From Candidatus Thorarchaeota archaeon (lineage in GTDB: Archaea; Asgardarchaeota; Thorarchaeia; Thorarchaeales; Thorarchaeaceae), in NCBI GenBank assembly GCA_021498125.1, contig JAIZWL010000007.1, positions 60,302-124,301 on the forward strand: a DNA stretch of 64,000 bases, read 5' to 3'. A program made the translations under genes and the position numbers. The notes beneath the pieces are model-generated. The model worked only from the letters and a program-made list of their open reading frames with translations, searched no databases and was not told the DNA's origin. Positions 1-11,300 of the stretch are shown in pieces; position 1 is the stretch's first letter; the number at the start of each line of letters is the position of its first letter.

Positions 1-3000
1 ACCTCCCGGACCTATCCCCGTGTCTTCCTCGCGCATCCCACCCTTCCCTCCCTGGACTTTGTGGACATGATCCGGGCTCACGTCGTGGAACTGGTGCGCC
101 AGTGCTTCATTCACAATGTCCCACGGACCATTGCACAGGCATACATCGACAGGCTCATCCACGAACTCGCTCCCTTTCTGGAATATGTCTATACTGGTGG
201 AGAGAGGGGACGCAAGGACTTCTTTCCCGAGGCAGACCGGGAACTGCGGAACATCGTCCTTGAGATAAGAGCAGAGTACGGCGTCAGAGCGGGGAGAAGA
301 CAACGCATGAGTAGATTGGTACGGGAGTTTCAGACTGCCTCCGCCAATATCGAGACCCTGCGACAGAACGCCCTCCACGCCCTGAAGGAATTGGAGGACA
401 CGGAGGCTATCGCACAGGCACAGGAGATCCTCGACCAGATCGACCGGGCCAACATCGGAGAGGCGGATGTGGACCGCCTTATGGAACGGGTCACGACGCT
501 TGCCCAACATCAGGGCACCGACTGGCATCGGATGCTCCTCAGCGGCCTGCCACATCCCGCCTCACTGAAGTCCGTGGTCCTTCATGGCGATGGACTCCTT
601 GATAGGCCTTCAGACACGCTCTTCGTGGCAGAGCTGTCCGTCCTCGGCGAAGGCGCGGGCGCTGCCGACATCGTCCTCTTTCTGAGAAGAATTATTGATG
701 AGAGGGTGGTGTGGACGCCCATCGCAGTGCTGGAGATCAAGACCAAGTCGGCCTTTGACTTCACTATTATTGGCATCAGGCCGCGCACAAAGAAGTATGA
801 TACCCGTGTTCCTCATCCCATCATCGAGAGGCGGCCACTCACCGACTCGGAGTGGGAACGGGTCCTTCATTCGACACCCACGTTGAGCGCAGAACACCAA
901 CTTGACCTGTACTCACGAGCCATCATACAGGAATACAGCGACCTAATCACAAACGACCCTCGACCACCCGGAACACTCTGGCAGGGTGTCATTCTGATTG
1001 ATACGACTCAACGACAGCGGGATGAGGCGTACAGTCAGTTCATGGAACTCCTCAGAGGGCTGGGGGAGGAACTCATCGCTGGCGGTCCCGACCCCTCACA
1101 GAGGACACTGTTTGCAGTATCGGGTTCAGACTCTCGGATCGCAGTAGTGGTGCTCCCCTCTACACGACAGGGGAACGCGCCACCACCCGTGAGAGAGAAC
1201 AGAACGGGACCGCCACCAACCCTACCGGAACAGGATCCCTTTGCTCAACGAAGGGACCACAAGGCGTTCTTCACCCTGTACGTGTCCGTGGCGTCGCCCA
1301 CCTCCTATGGCCCGGCTGCGACCACTGTAGCCACGCGATGGCACCTGATCAATCATCTTGACGAATTGTGTTCTGGTCATAGGCCACCCCCCACGATCGT
1401 GTGGCTCGACTTTCGAGGTGTCTATCCCACAGAGGGCCACAGAACACTCCTCTATCGTCGTCTCGGTCTTCATTCTGTGAACGTTAGGGGCGGCATCCCA
1501 CGAGACCGTCTGAGGCGACTACGAGGACTGGTGGATCACATCCACTTCGTTGATATCCATGAGGCAATGAATGTCTTCCTGCGCGAACCCACGGGGAACA
1601 ACCTTACAGTTCTGAAGGGCCACATGGCCGACATACTACAATCATATGGGAACGGGAGCACGGTCATCATCCTTGACGGCTGGAGTGAACTCTCACGCCT
1701 CCGCCCCCTCTCGAACGGTACGCTACGTGTCCTTGAGGAACGACTGGTCCGGTGGCTCGACGGAGAGAACAGAGAGGTCCTCTGGCTTGACACAGGCGTG
1801 CCGGACTCGCGTATGGACCCCGTTTTTCAGAAACACAGGGTTCGCCCCCTTCCACATGACTCCCCCCGGGCAAGAGTACTGGATGAGATCATCTGGAACC
1901 TCCCCCTGCCGCCACGTGTCTTTGGCTGGCGTGCTCCCGTGGCCGAGGACGCCCGGGTCATAGTCCAGGACCTGCCCTCTGCGAGTAGACCGTGGAGCAC
2001 TGTTATCCATGTGCCGCAGCTGACGGGGTGGAGCGCACGGTTCAGAGCCGCCACCGTGGACAGACGCCCGGTCCTCGATATGACCAAGGCCGAAGATCAG
2101 ACTGGCCAGCGCGAACGACCCATGTACGGCAGAGGAGTCACCCTCTCAAGCATCCAGTCCCCGTTCATCAACACCGAAGAACTCGTAGAAGCAGCCATGA
2201 CCCTGCTCCCAAGTCTGAGCCGTTCCCGTTCCCATGGGCCGGGCCTCCCAGCAGTCCTTGAGGCACATGGCGAGCGTGTGGAGTTAGACCAGCGACCACT
2301 ACCACCACCTTCTCGCTCAATTAGACCTCCATCAGAGAAGGCTGCCACGACCGACAGGTACGACAGACTGGAGGCGCGCCTCACCCTGCGGCCGCAGATT
2401 GCCGCGTCGCTCCTTGTGGAGCGTAGGAACTACTCCCCACCGGGAGGAATCACTCGTTCGTGGCGCTGGAAACATGAGCGTGCTCATGACGCCAATGATG
2501 ACGTGGCAGCGGAGTCGAGGCACAAACGGGTGACCCATCGACCTCCACCCATTGCCTTGTGGAATACGACACTGGACACCGAGGAACACCGCAGACGCGA
2601 GTTGCACAGACTGAGCAATACAGCACGTTTCCTGACGAGGCGAACTGAGATACTCTTCGATGAAGACCTTGTAAACCTCCTCGAACGAGTCAGGACTATA
2701 TGTGCAGAGGGACTGAGGACCGGAGCGTCACTAGATGCATTGCAGCAGGTGGCGCATGTGCTGCTCTCCCGAAAGGAGACCCGTGAGGTCTGGCTGCTGC
2801 TGCGAGAGGAGCGCCTCCAGTCACGAGAGATCCTGAGTCGGAACAATCGCCAACTCGTGGAACAGCGACTCCGTACCGTCCCCAACCTGTTCCTCCTCTA
2901 CGGAAATGCACTATTCCTGCTCATCACCGCCATCGTGAGACGGCTTGTTGATTCACCCCGTCCGGAGGCGATACAGACACTCTGGAGAGCCGTGGGGCAG

Positions 3001-4977
3001 TGGGTCCTCATCCACATCGGTCTGGAAATCGATCGTGAGGCACTGGGCGATACGGTGTCGCGGTACAGCACGCATGCCCTCTACTCGAATCTGCGGTCCC
3101 GGCTCTCGAACCTGCAACGCCTCCGACGGCCTGTACCTGAGACCCGCCACCACCCCGCCGATGATGTGACCGAGCCCACAATGGATAGCCCCATGATGAT
3201 CTCACGTAGAATTCTGGAGGTGCGTCATGGTCGCCTGCTCATCCTCGAGGACGAAACGGATCCTACTATCGAACCACTGGCCTGGCTACTATTTCCGCAG
3301 ACTCCCTCCTCCGCGCCCCCCAGTCCCTCAGAGCCCTGGTTCATGGGCCTGTTCCGATTGGGGTCACGCTTTCTGATGCGCGGTGGCTGGGCCCGTGGCA
3401 TCACCGACTACTCGCATCTGTGGACCGCCGCAGAACGCGCCCGTGGAGTCTCCACCAGCGTGAAGGTCTTTCCAGCAGCAGTGGTCCATACATCCAATGG
3501 CAGGCTATTGCTATGGCTCAAGAGTCTGGTCATGGAGGACGACTCGCTGGAGTGGCACTGCTCCGGACTGCTGGAGTACCCGCGACAACGGCAGGTGGCA
3601 CAGAAGAGTATTGGAACGCTGCACCCCCTTCCCCTCCACCTTCGCCTCCTCAGATGGCTGAGCCTCTCCCGACCCACAGACATAGATGTGGCCGCGTACC
3701 AGCCGGACGACTCGGCCGTGGACCATGAGGCCATTGATGCGCATGTCACAGAGCTGCTGGAGCGTGTCATGGAACAGACCCGGGACGTGGACCATGTGCA
3801 TGTCAGAGTGTCTCTCGATACGGTTCAGGGCGTCTACGAGGTCGCCCTTGGCGAGAGCAGGGCGAACCCCGATATGTATGGTGTCTACCACTTTTCCCAG
3901 ACGCGTGAGCTCCTGTCCTTTCTGCGGTGGCCCATGGACTCCGGTCTACCCGTGGACCTTGCTGGTGGTCAGGTCAGCTGGAACCCCATAGAAGACATCC
4001 ACTACAGAGAACTCGTCCTGCCTCGTGGTCTGGTACCGCTGTCCCTGCTGAGGCCCTGGGTGGAACGCAGAGAGCCCCTCGACGGAATCACCATCTTGCC
4101 GGAAGATGTGATGTCCCTGCTCGGTGGCGTGACGGGCCTCACCGTGCAACTCCAATTTGCTCCTGTGCCAAGAAACAGTGGGCCTACCATGCACGACGGA
4201 CGGTGGTCCTGTCTGTGGCAATGTACCGATGTGGTAGTCCCCGACGAGGACGGGGTGGCGACCATGAACCTGCCAGAGCGGGAGCAGCTCCTTGCGGGAC
4301 TCAGAGAACTCCCTCTCTCATGGACCAAACTGGCCCTGCTGACAGACGCAGGCATGGTCTTTGACCCACATGATGGCAGTGGGTATCTGACCGATATCGT
4401 TGTGGAGTACAGCGAGGGCGTGGTCATTCCGGACTGGGTGCGACAGCACCCCCAGTTGCTGGAGGCACTGGAAGCGGCGGGCTATCCGGTTCGTGCTCTG
4501 AGCTACGACCCAGGTGCCTCTGAGGAGCCGGTCCTGACCGCAGAGGAGGAGGCCCGGCTCGAGGTTGAGTGGGCAGAGGCGGAGGAGCAGCAGCGGCTTG
4601 AGGCGGAGGCCAGAGAGGGCGCGCAGCCGGGAGATCCAGACTTTGATGGTGTCCTTCTTGACGAGGCGGATGATGTACGTATTCGTACACTGAACGAGAA
4701 CGGATTCGTCTTTGACTGCTGGGTGGCGGGGCGGGACGGCATAGAGCTGCATCTGCTAGGCCGAGAAGAGGAAACCTCGCGTGTGATCCGGACGGGCGCC
4801 CTGCTCAGCGACCTTCGTGGGCGAGGCATCCACAGAGAGGTGCTGGATGAAGTGCTGGAGCAGTGGTTGCGACACGGTGGTGGTGTTGAGTTGGATGGTG
4901 ACCTGTTCGCCACTGTGCGGGATGGCCTTGAGGACTTCCTGAAGCGGCAGGGTGTGCATATCGTCTATGATCTGTGA
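1..4977 (+). CDS. Giant PD-(D/E)XK nuclease-like protein, 5' end outside window
   Basis: The reading frame is open from base 1, so the gene starts upstream and at least 1658 codons lie here. Counting from the GTG at 61, residues about 170-300 hold a PD-(D/E)XK nuclease signature: Asp203 in AADIVLF, Glu225 and Lys227 in LEIKTK, then a QLDLYSRA helix like the QxxxY motif of RecB-type nucleases. Further on, STVIILDGWSEL resembles a Walker B strand, but I find no Walker A, so any ATPase fold would be degenerate. The last 500 residues are rich in acidic and Arg residues and match nothing I know. The gene is much more GC-rich than most of the window and faces an IS607-type recombinase, which suggests a transferred element. 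A defence or mobile-element role is inference; the full-length function is unknown. Confidence 0.75.
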   Translation, partial: TSRTYPRVFLAHPTLPSLDFVDMIRAHVVELVRQCFIHNVPRTIAQAYIDRLIHELAPFLEYVYTGGERGRKDFFPEADRELRNIVLEIRAEYGVRAGRRQRMSRLVREFQTASANIETLRQNALHALKELEDTEAIAQAQEILDQIDRANIGEADVDRLMERVTTLAQHQGTDWHRMLLSGLPHPASLKSVVLHGDGLLDRPSDTLFVAELSVLGEGAGAADIVLFLRRIIDERVVWTPIAVLEIKTKSAFDFTIIGIRPRTKKYDTRVPHPIIERRPLTDSEWERVLHSTPTLSAEHQLDLYSRAIIQEYSDLITNDPRPPGTLWQGVILIDTTQRQRDEAYSQFMELLRGLGEELIAGGPDPSQRTLFAVSGSDSRIAVVVLPSTRQGNAPPPVRENRTGPPPTLPEQDPFAQRRDHKAFFTLYVSVASPTSYGPAATTVATRWHLINHLDELCSGHRPPPTIVWLDFRGVYPTEGHRTLLYRRLGLHSVNVRGGIPRDRLRRLRGLVDHIHFVDIHEAMNVFLREPTGNNLTVLKGHMADILQSYGNGSTVIILDGWSELSRLRPLSNGTLRVLEERLVRWLDGENREVLWLDTGVPDSRMDPVFQKHRVRPLPHDSPRARVLDEIIWNLPLPPRVFGWRAPVAEDARVIVQDLPSASRPWSTVIHVPQLTGWSARFRAATVDRRPVLDMTKAEDQTGQRERPMYGRGVTLSSIQSPFINTEELVEAAMTLLPSLSRSRSHGPGLPAVLEAHGERVELDQRPLPPPSRSIRPPSEKAATTDRYDRLEARLTLRPQIAASLLVERRNYSPPGGITRSWRWKHERAHDANDDVAAESRHKRVTHRPPPIALWNTTLDTEEHRRRELHRLSNTARFLTRRTEILFDEDLVNLLERVRTICAEGLRTGASLDALQQVAHVLLSRKETREVWLLLREERLQSREILSRNNRQLVEQRLRTVPNLFLLYGNALFLLITAIVRRLVDSPRPEAIQTLWRAVGQWVLIHIGLEIDREALGDTVSRYSTHALYSNLRSRLSNLQRLRRPVPETRHHPADDVTEPTMDSPMMISRRILEVRHGRLLILEDETDPTIEPLAWLLFPQTPSSAPPSPSEPWFMGLFRLGSRFLMRGGWARGITDYSHLWTAAERARGVSTSVKVFPAAVVHTSNGRLLLWLKSLVMEDDSLEWHCSGLLEYPRQRQVAQKSIGTLHPLPLHLRLLRWLSLSRPTDIDVAAYQPDDSAVDHEAIDAHVTELLERVMEQTRDVDHVHVRVSLDTVQGVYEVALGESRANPDMYGVYHFSQTRELLSFLRWPMDSGLPVDLAGGQVSWNPIEDIHYRELVLPRGLVPLSLLRPWVERREPLDGITILPEDVMSLLGGVTGLTVQLQFAPVPRNSGPTMHDGRWSCLWQCTDVVVPDEDGVATMNLPEREQLLAGLRELPLSWTKLALLTDAGMVFDPHDGSGYLTDIVVEYSEGVVIPDWVRQHPQLLEALEAAGYPVRALSYDPGASEEPVLTAEEEARLEVEWAEAEEQQRLEAEAREGAQPGDPDFDGVLLDEADDVRIRTLNENGFVFDCWVAGRDGIELHLLGREEETSRVIRTGALLSDLRGRGIHREVLDEVLEQWLRHGGGVELDGDLFATVRDGLEDFLKRQGVHIVYDL

Positions 4978-5015
4978 CCGACGGCTATGTGGTCGCCAGT
5001 CTCTGTGCACAAAGG

Positions 5016-5699
5016 CTAGGCGGAGGCAGTCCCAGACGCGCCGCGTCTAGACCTGAGAGCTGCGGCTCTGAGCCCATAGACTCTCCCGGAGAAGGAGGCG
5101 ATGAGAGCGAGCAGGTCTGCCACCAGTTCCTCCTGAGGAGTCCTGTGTTCCGGTGCCTCTTCACAGAGGACAAGGAGATGGACTCCATGATCGGCAAGAA
5201 GGCGTTCGATGAGTGACACTGCAAAGCGGGCGAGCCGATCGCGGTGTGTCACGACTACAGTATGAAGAAGGCCCCTGCGAGCGGTTCTAAGGAGGCGGAG
5301 AAGCCCTCTTCGTCGCATGTTGAGACCAGACCCGATGTCGGTGAAGACCATGGGATCGACCCCGTTGCGTGCGCGTACGGCCTTGACCAGCAGTTCCTGT
5401 TGACGCAGCAGGTCACCATCTCGTGCCTGACGATGGCTGGAGACCCGGGCATAGATCGCCACAGTAGTGGTAATGGTCATGGTGGTACCTGTCGCATCGT
5501 GCTGCTGCGGTGCAGAGCGATGAGAGCGGGATGAGGCAGAAGGAGCACGAAGAGCGAGGAGGCGCTGGAGTTCGGCAGCAGTGATGCGCCTATGCCCGCC
5601 CAGTGTCCTGTGACAGTGGAGCCGACCGGAGTTGTGCCAGCGGCGGATGGTCTTAGGACAGACCCCCAGACGACTGGCAGCCTCAGAGACCGAGAACAT
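5016..5699 (-). CDS. IS607-type serine recombinase (TnpA-like)
   Basis: The protein starts with a MerR-like helix-turn-helix (FSVSEAASRLGVCPKTIRRW, then GGHRRI), followed by a serine-resolvase catalytic domain. IYARVSSHRQ carries the nucleophilic Ser, and THRDRLARF holds the conserved Arg-rich segment. HTH-first order is diagnostic of IS607 transposases, which cut and paste through a 5'-phosphoserine intermediate. The ATG at 5699 gives the normal N-terminus; a TTG at 5708 would add three residues. No tnpB accompanies it, unlike complete IS607 elements. It is GC-rich like the giant gene it faces across about 38 bases. It may be the integrase of that element or a remnant of an IS607 copy. Confidence 0.88.
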   Translation of the reverse strand: MFSVSEAASRLGVCPKTIRRWHNSGRLHCHRTLGGHRRITAAELQRLLALRAPSASSRSHRSAPQQHDATGTTMTITTTVAIYARVSSHRQARDGDLLRQQELLVKAVRARNGVDPMVFTDIGSGLNMRRRGLLRLLRTARRGLLHTVVVTHRDRLARFAVSLIERLLADHGVHLLVLCEEAPEHRTPQEELVADLLALIASFSGRVYGLRAAALRSRRGASGTASA

Positions 5700-6004
5700 G
5701 ATAATCAACCGATGGAGGGCTGTGGCATAATACGGGATAAATCAGGTGGATGTCCAACAATGTCCAAGTTTTGCGCAGCTGTTCTTTACCCTCACAGAAT
5801 CTAACAATACAACTGACAGGCCTTCACTCAGAACGACCATATACTGATCCGGCCATTATTCAATCTCGATCGGAAAATACCCGCCAACATAGTAGGGTCT
5901 ACATGTCTCTCTTGAAGTGGCGTAGTACTTACTTCCATATACTGCCATGACCGGAAAACAGGTGGTTAACATTCTAACTAACCTAAACGCTGAAGGGACT
6001 CGTT
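5700..6004. other. Intergenic boundary between GC-rich element and host-like DNA
   Basis: No gene is seen. Base composition falls sharply from the GC-rich recombinase side to ordinary composition here. A GAAGGGA ribosome-binding site at about 5995 serves the gene at 6005. An element end or attachment site may lie here, but I see no repeat that defines it. Confidence 0.5.
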
Positions 6005-6301
6005 ATGTCTGGTGTGAAAGGAACTAAGAACAAGCTCTTCAAGGGTCTCACAGAACACGATATTCTTGTCTGGGAAGAAGAAAAGATGCGACACCAACGG
6101 CGTATGGGCCGAAAGGTCACGGACGTAGAATTTCTCCGATATCTATTGATGTCTTCTTCTCGTCCCGTGATCACCTCAAAAGACGGAGTTGTCTCAGGAC
6201 TGATGGCCGGGACTGCCCCCATATACGAGAAGGTTGACACACTACTTGACAAGTATCGTGCTACTCGTGTTCAGAAAAAGTCTGACCACTCTCAGCCATA
6301 G
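6005..6301 (+). CDS. Small conserved-looking protein of unknown function
   Basis: This encodes 98 residues from an ATG preceded by GAAGGGA at good spacing. The protein is basic and predicted mostly helical (TEHDILVWEEEKMRHQRR, then KVTDVEFLRYLLM). It has no signal peptide, membrane helix, cysteine cluster or enzyme motif. The second half resembles a short DNA-binding or dimerisation helix pair, but I cannot place it in a family. It lies about 190 bases before an AAA+ ATPase on the same strand, so the two may work together; that is inferred only from proximity. Confidence 0.6.
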   Translation: MSGVKGTKNKLFKGLTEHDILVWEEEKMRHQRRMGRKVTDVEFLRYLLMSSSRPVITSKDGVVSGLMAGTAPIYEKVDTLLDKYRATRVQKKSDHSQP

Positions 6302-6491
6302 GATCGTCAATGATTCCGCGACACAATTATCTTCGACACGGACATCAATAGTGATTCGCGCCGTCAGATTACGGTGATTCCGAGAAATGTCAATTGTTAA
6401 AAACAAGTGAGCTGATTCTAGACTTGGCTAAGAAAGGCAATTGCTAATGCTTTTCAAAAGAGTTGCTAAGTAGAGCGAGGTCAGAACTACA

Positions 6492-8108
6492 ATGGACCCT
6501 GATATACCAACTATCGAGGCTGAAGATGAATTCGAGGCAGAGCTGTACCTTGAGGTCTTGAAAGAGGACCCGCCTTTCAAGAGATATGTTTCCCGGGGAG
6601 ACACGCCTGATCTCATCGATATACCCGACCCTCATCTTGAGGCTGATCGTGCCGTTGCAAGAGCAGTGCGGATGACAAAATCGGACAAGACCCCCCGGAT
6701 ACAACCGGTCCTTGGCAGTGCTGGTATGGGGAAGACCCATCTGTTCTGGGTCTTGAAGGACCGCGAGTCCAATTCTAATCCTGGGCCGTACCGTGCAGTA
6801 TACGTTCCATCTCCTCCATCGCCAGTCCGTGTCCCGCTGCATTTCTATGCGTGCTTGGTTGATGAGATCGGTACCACAATGTTTGATGATATGGCCGACA
6901 CGTTATTGATGAGATATGGTGAGCTACAGGGCAGAATAAAGAAGCACTATGACTTTTCTGACCTTATGCAACGTGCCCTTCAAGACTACCCTGGGGTTGC
7001 TGCTGATCCCGTGAAGGTCCTCTTTCAATATCGTATAGTTGACGACAAACGCGATTTGGCCCGACGTTGGTTGTTAGGTGAGGCACTCAGTCCCGAAGAG
7101 CTTGAGGCACTTGATGTTCGGACCTATCTTGAAGACGATGATGTGACCATTGCAACGTTTAAGATCCTCACAGAAGGCACGGATCGTCCGATCTTGTTAT
7201 TCATCGATGAGATGGAAGGGCCCTTCAACACCTATGGTGAAGAGGGTGAGCGACGTTTCCTTGAGGTATTGAAGCGTCTGTACAACGAGTGCAGTAATAT
7301 CCTTATCATTGCCTCATGCCTCACAGAGATCTGGGATCGTATCTATAGCCTTGCAGATGCCCCGACACGTTCCCGAATGGAGACCCCTGTTCGACTGGAA
7401 AAGTTCTCTCGCGACCATGTGGCCACATTTGTCGAGGAGACCATGGAACTCTACTGGGACGAGTACAATATTGACCCGCCACCAAATCCGTATTTTCCAT
7501 TGACCGAGGACGATATCACGCTGGTATACGAGCGATCAAATGGTATTCCCCGTGAAGCGATTCGGCAGGTCATAGCCCGTGTGGATGAGGTTCTCTTTGG
7601 CAAGACCGTCACCGAGGCGGAGGGTGCCGACTATGTCATCAAGCTCACGCCAAGTGTCGTGATCGGTGCTATCGTGAAGGCTCTTCAGATTCTTGCTGAG
7701 GCGCAGGGTCTCAAGGTGGAGTTGCAAGCCGCAAAGGGAAGTACCAAGAAAGAGTCCGCAGCCATCATGTCAATCAATAATGGTACTACTGAGTATTTCT
7801 TCTCCATTGAAGTTCCAAACGTCAAGAACTGGGATCGCAGTGGCGGCGTTGCGGCCTACTATTCTGCACGACGCCTTAGCAAGGCTCTGAGCGAGGGTCT
7901 GGTCCAGTTGGCGATCGTTGCGGTTCCAGAGGCGACGAGCGGTGCTAAATTCGAATCTGTTGTGAACGAGTCTGGTGAAAAGATCGCCGTGCTGCGTCTG
8001 ACCTCCAGTACCGCATCTGATCTAATCGACACAACAAATAGTGGTCAGATCCCTGAAGAGCAAAAGAGCTTCTTTGAGGCTATTGTTCACAAGTTCTTTG
8101 CGCCCTGA
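6492..8108 (+). CDS. AAA+ ATPase with unknown C-terminal domain
   Basis: This is a 538-residue cytoplasmic P-loop ATPase. Walker A is GSAGMGKT at residues 75-82 and Walker B is ILLFIDE at 234-240. A sensor-1-like strand follows (LIIASCLTE), and the helix NGIPREAIRQ resembles the sensor-2 region of Orc1/Cdc6- or KAP-like ATPases. From about residue 390 to the end is a separate alpha/beta domain (EYFFSIEV, then LVQLAIVAVP). Its pattern recalls restriction-endonuclease-like folds but lacks a clear D-ExK active site. An AGCGAGGT ribosome-binding site precedes the ATG. The architecture suits a DNA- or complex-remodelling ATPase, but the target is not evident. Confidence 0.8.
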   Translation: MDPDIPTIEAEDEFEAELYLEVLKEDPPFKRYVSRGDTPDLIDIPDPHLEADRAVARAVRMTKSDKTPRIQPVLGSAGMGKTHLFWVLKDRESNSNPGPYRAVYVPSPPSPVRVPLHFYACLVDEIGTTMFDDMADTLLMRYGELQGRIKKHYDFSDLMQRALQDYPGVAADPVKVLFQYRIVDDKRDLARRWLLGEALSPEELEALDVRTYLEDDDVTIATFKILTEGTDRPILLFIDEMEGPFNTYGEEGERRFLEVLKRLYNECSNILIIASCLTEIWDRIYSLADAPTRSRMETPVRLEKFSRDHVATFVEETMELYWDEYNIDPPPNPYFPLTEDDITLVYERSNGIPREAIRQVIARVDEVLFGKTVTEAEGADYVIKLTPSVVIGAIVKALQILAEAQGLKVELQAAKGSTKKESAAIMSINNGTTEYFFSIEVPNVKNWDRSGGVAAYYSARRLSKALSEGLVQLAIVAVPEATSGAKFESVVNESGEKIAVLRLTSSTASDLIDTTNSGQIPEEQKSFFEAIVHKFFAP

Positions 8109-8310
8109 ATTTAGTACGTTCATAGTTTGCACGTATTTGCAGGTATCGCTATGGGCAGTGTGAACTAGGCGGCTCATCACGATATGATCCATTTCAACTA
8201 TGAAGCGAACTGACCTCTGAAGCAGTAGATTCTTGCATCATGAATTCTGCAACTACCGAATCAATAACGAGCACGTCTAAGATTCGTAGACGAAAAATAC
8301 ATTACCCTTC

Positions 8311-11300
8311 ATGTACAGCAAGCTTACATTGGTGAAAGTGTTGTCTACATTTTATCAGAAACTTGTGCTATCCCTTTTTCTTCTTGGTATGTTATTTGTG
8401 ATTCCGTCTTATCCCCTCGAAGCACGGCTCGCTGATGGACCTATGCCCATTCAGTATCCTCACAATAATGATCTGCTGTTCAACAACACCAGCGCACACA
8501 AGTTTGTCACCGCGCACGATGGTCATCTATATTTTGAGGACGGTGTGAGAGCTCGATTCTGGGGTGTGAATCTCGTTAGTGATATGTGTTTTCTTACCGG
8601 AGATCAGGTTGACAGTCTAGTTGAGGTGCTTCGTGCGGCTGGTGCGAACATGATCCGGCTTCATCTAATGGATGAGCACCACGCGATATCATTAATTAAT
8701 TATACCGCCGGCAACACTTCACAACTGAACTCTGAGATGCTAAGCCGCCTCGACTATCTCATTTACAGATCCGGCCAGAACGGAATCTATGTCTATCTTG
8801 ATCTTTTGGATGGACGTGAGTTCTTGGATTCCGATGGCGTTGTAAATGCAAGTCTGTTGGGGCCAGAGGCCAAAGTAGTGTCTATCTTTGATGATCATCT
8901 CATCGAGCTCCAAAAGCAGTATGCTACCAACCTGCTCACCCATGTCAATCAATACACCAATCTGACACTTGCAGATGATCCTACGATCGCAGTTGTTGAG
9001 CTGACGAATGAGAATGGTATGTTCTGGGACTTGCTCGGTGATGTGAAGGGGTGGGCTGGTATTCCCGAACCCTATTACAATGAACTGAAGAGTAAATGGA
9101 ATAATTGGCTGCTACAAGAATACGTGAACCGATCAAATCTGGACAAGACATGGACGGACAGTGGTGGTACACACGGTCTCCAGCCAGACGAAGATCCGAC
9201 TACTGGTACTGTGCGACTGCCTGATGTAGTAGAGGCTTGGAAACTGACTGCTGGCTCAAGGGATTATGATAACGTGACGGTCGGTCATGCTAGAGCAAAT
9301 GATGGATCACGATTTGCGTACTATCTTCTCAAAAACTATTACACGACAATGAAGCAGCATCTTCGTGCACTTGGTGTGCGTGTGCCAATCGGAGCCTCCG
9401 ATGATCAATGGCAGGTGCATCCTCCGACTCAACGGGCCATCAAAGAATGCCTTGACTTCAGTGCAGCAGGGTACTATCATGATCACCCATCATTCCACGA
9501 GACCCCATTAATGACGATTAAAAACACACCAGAATTGTTTGAGGACACCGAATCGATCCTGCCAATTCTCAGTGCCCAAAAGATTGCCGGGGTCCCCATG
9601 ATCGTTCGTGAATGGAACGATGTCTTTCCAAATGATTACCGGTGCGAATCAATGATCCAGATGGCCACATTTGCAGCTCAGCAAGACTGGGACGGGGTGT
9701 TGATTCATCACTTTGCGGACGACTTCAATTCCTTAACCGAGGGCGCGCAAAAGACGCTCTGGTGGTCAACCCTTCACGACCCCGCGCGATGGCCTCAGTT
9801 CAGTGTTGCGGCGAGAATCTTTCTTGGCCAGCTTGTCACTCCCATCAATACTGTGATTGATATCGGCTACTCCTACACTGACACGTTCTACGCGGCTCAC
9901 TTTGACGACCCGTGGTTCTACAGGGTGGCACCGTATCTCGGCAGAGTCCAGAACAAGTACTTTGATGATACATACAACGGGACCGCCGATATTGTCATTG
10001 GCTCGATGAGAACAAATGGTGCGATCTATCCCAGTAGTGGAGGTGTGAAGACTGTTATTGTGGCACCCTATTACTGGTACTGTGATCTCTATAATAAAGA
10101 GCTCAATCAGACGAAGACCGCAAAGCTGCTTCATCCCGAGTTGAGTTTTCAGGATGGTTCCACGAGTGGGCTTGGACAATTTGTAGGATTTGCGTATGAC
10201 AACAAGAACATCACTTGGTCGCACTACTATGGGATATCAATCTCCAGTGTTCCATCGGGTGCTAAGCCTTTTGGTAACTCCTCTGACGAACTCTGGTGCG
10301 CAGGTCTTGTAGATGCCTCATCAATCATTATGGTGATGTGGGATCATCAGACGACCTCAACCACTCTGTTTGAAGACTGGGACTACAAACCGCAAACAGG
10401 GGGCACTCATAATGTGTTCGAGGTCAGTCGGCATGATAGCCTTGCTGCACGCATTCTCCTTGACGGTATCCACTACTGGAACATGACCGATCTGACTCAT
10501 TCATTCTGGAATCAACGTACTTGGCATGACGGCTCAGGAGTCTGGGCGAGAGACGAGACCGCTGGGATCTTCACCCTTGATACTGATCAAGTTGCTGCAG
10601 TCGTGGGGTTTGCACAAGGAAATACGACTGTAGGTGATGTCGCCTTTCTAAGCACCTCCCATCATTTTGCAGCTTCTTTGATCACTCTAGACGGGCGACC
10701 ACTCACGACCTCCACTCATATGGTGCTGACGGCTGTGGGTGACGCATGGAACACTGATCAACAGCTTTCTCTGAATTACAATTACGGTGCCAAGACTGCA
10801 TATTACTCTATGCAGGGATGGGACTCTGTGGGTCAGGCACCAGTCATCTATGAGAACATCTTTGTGCGTGCATACTTTGGTCGTGAGATCAATGCCTCTA
10901 TTATCCTCCGTGGGATCTATGGTGAGGCAGAGTACGAGTTTAACAAGACAGCCGACTCGCTCTACTTGGCGACTGACTCTTCCTATTCGCCCAATGTGGT
11001 CGCTCTTGACATCTACGTAGACCCCTCTCCCCCACAAGTGATGTCAGTAGAGCCTGCTCCTGCATTAGCTCTTGCTCGTGAGGATCAACCAGTCAGTGTG
11101 TCCGTGAACCTTACAGGACCAGATATTGAAACCGTGGCAGTCTGGTGGTCAGTGGACAACAGTAGCTATCGGTCCGTCACTCTATCATATGAGGGCTACG
11201 GCAGATTTTGCGGTCAGCTTCCGGGCGGTGAGTATGGTACTACTACTGAATACTACTTTGTAGTGCGCGATGTTTTCGGACAAGAGATCATCCTCCGTAA

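Noticed and set aside
2484..2885. Long minus-strand frames inside the giant gene
   Set aside because: They are shadows caused by the high GC content of the plus-strand gene, with Ser/Arg-rich meaningless products.
5016..5699. Complete IS607 element
   Set aside because: No tnpB gene or defined ends are visible around the recombinase.
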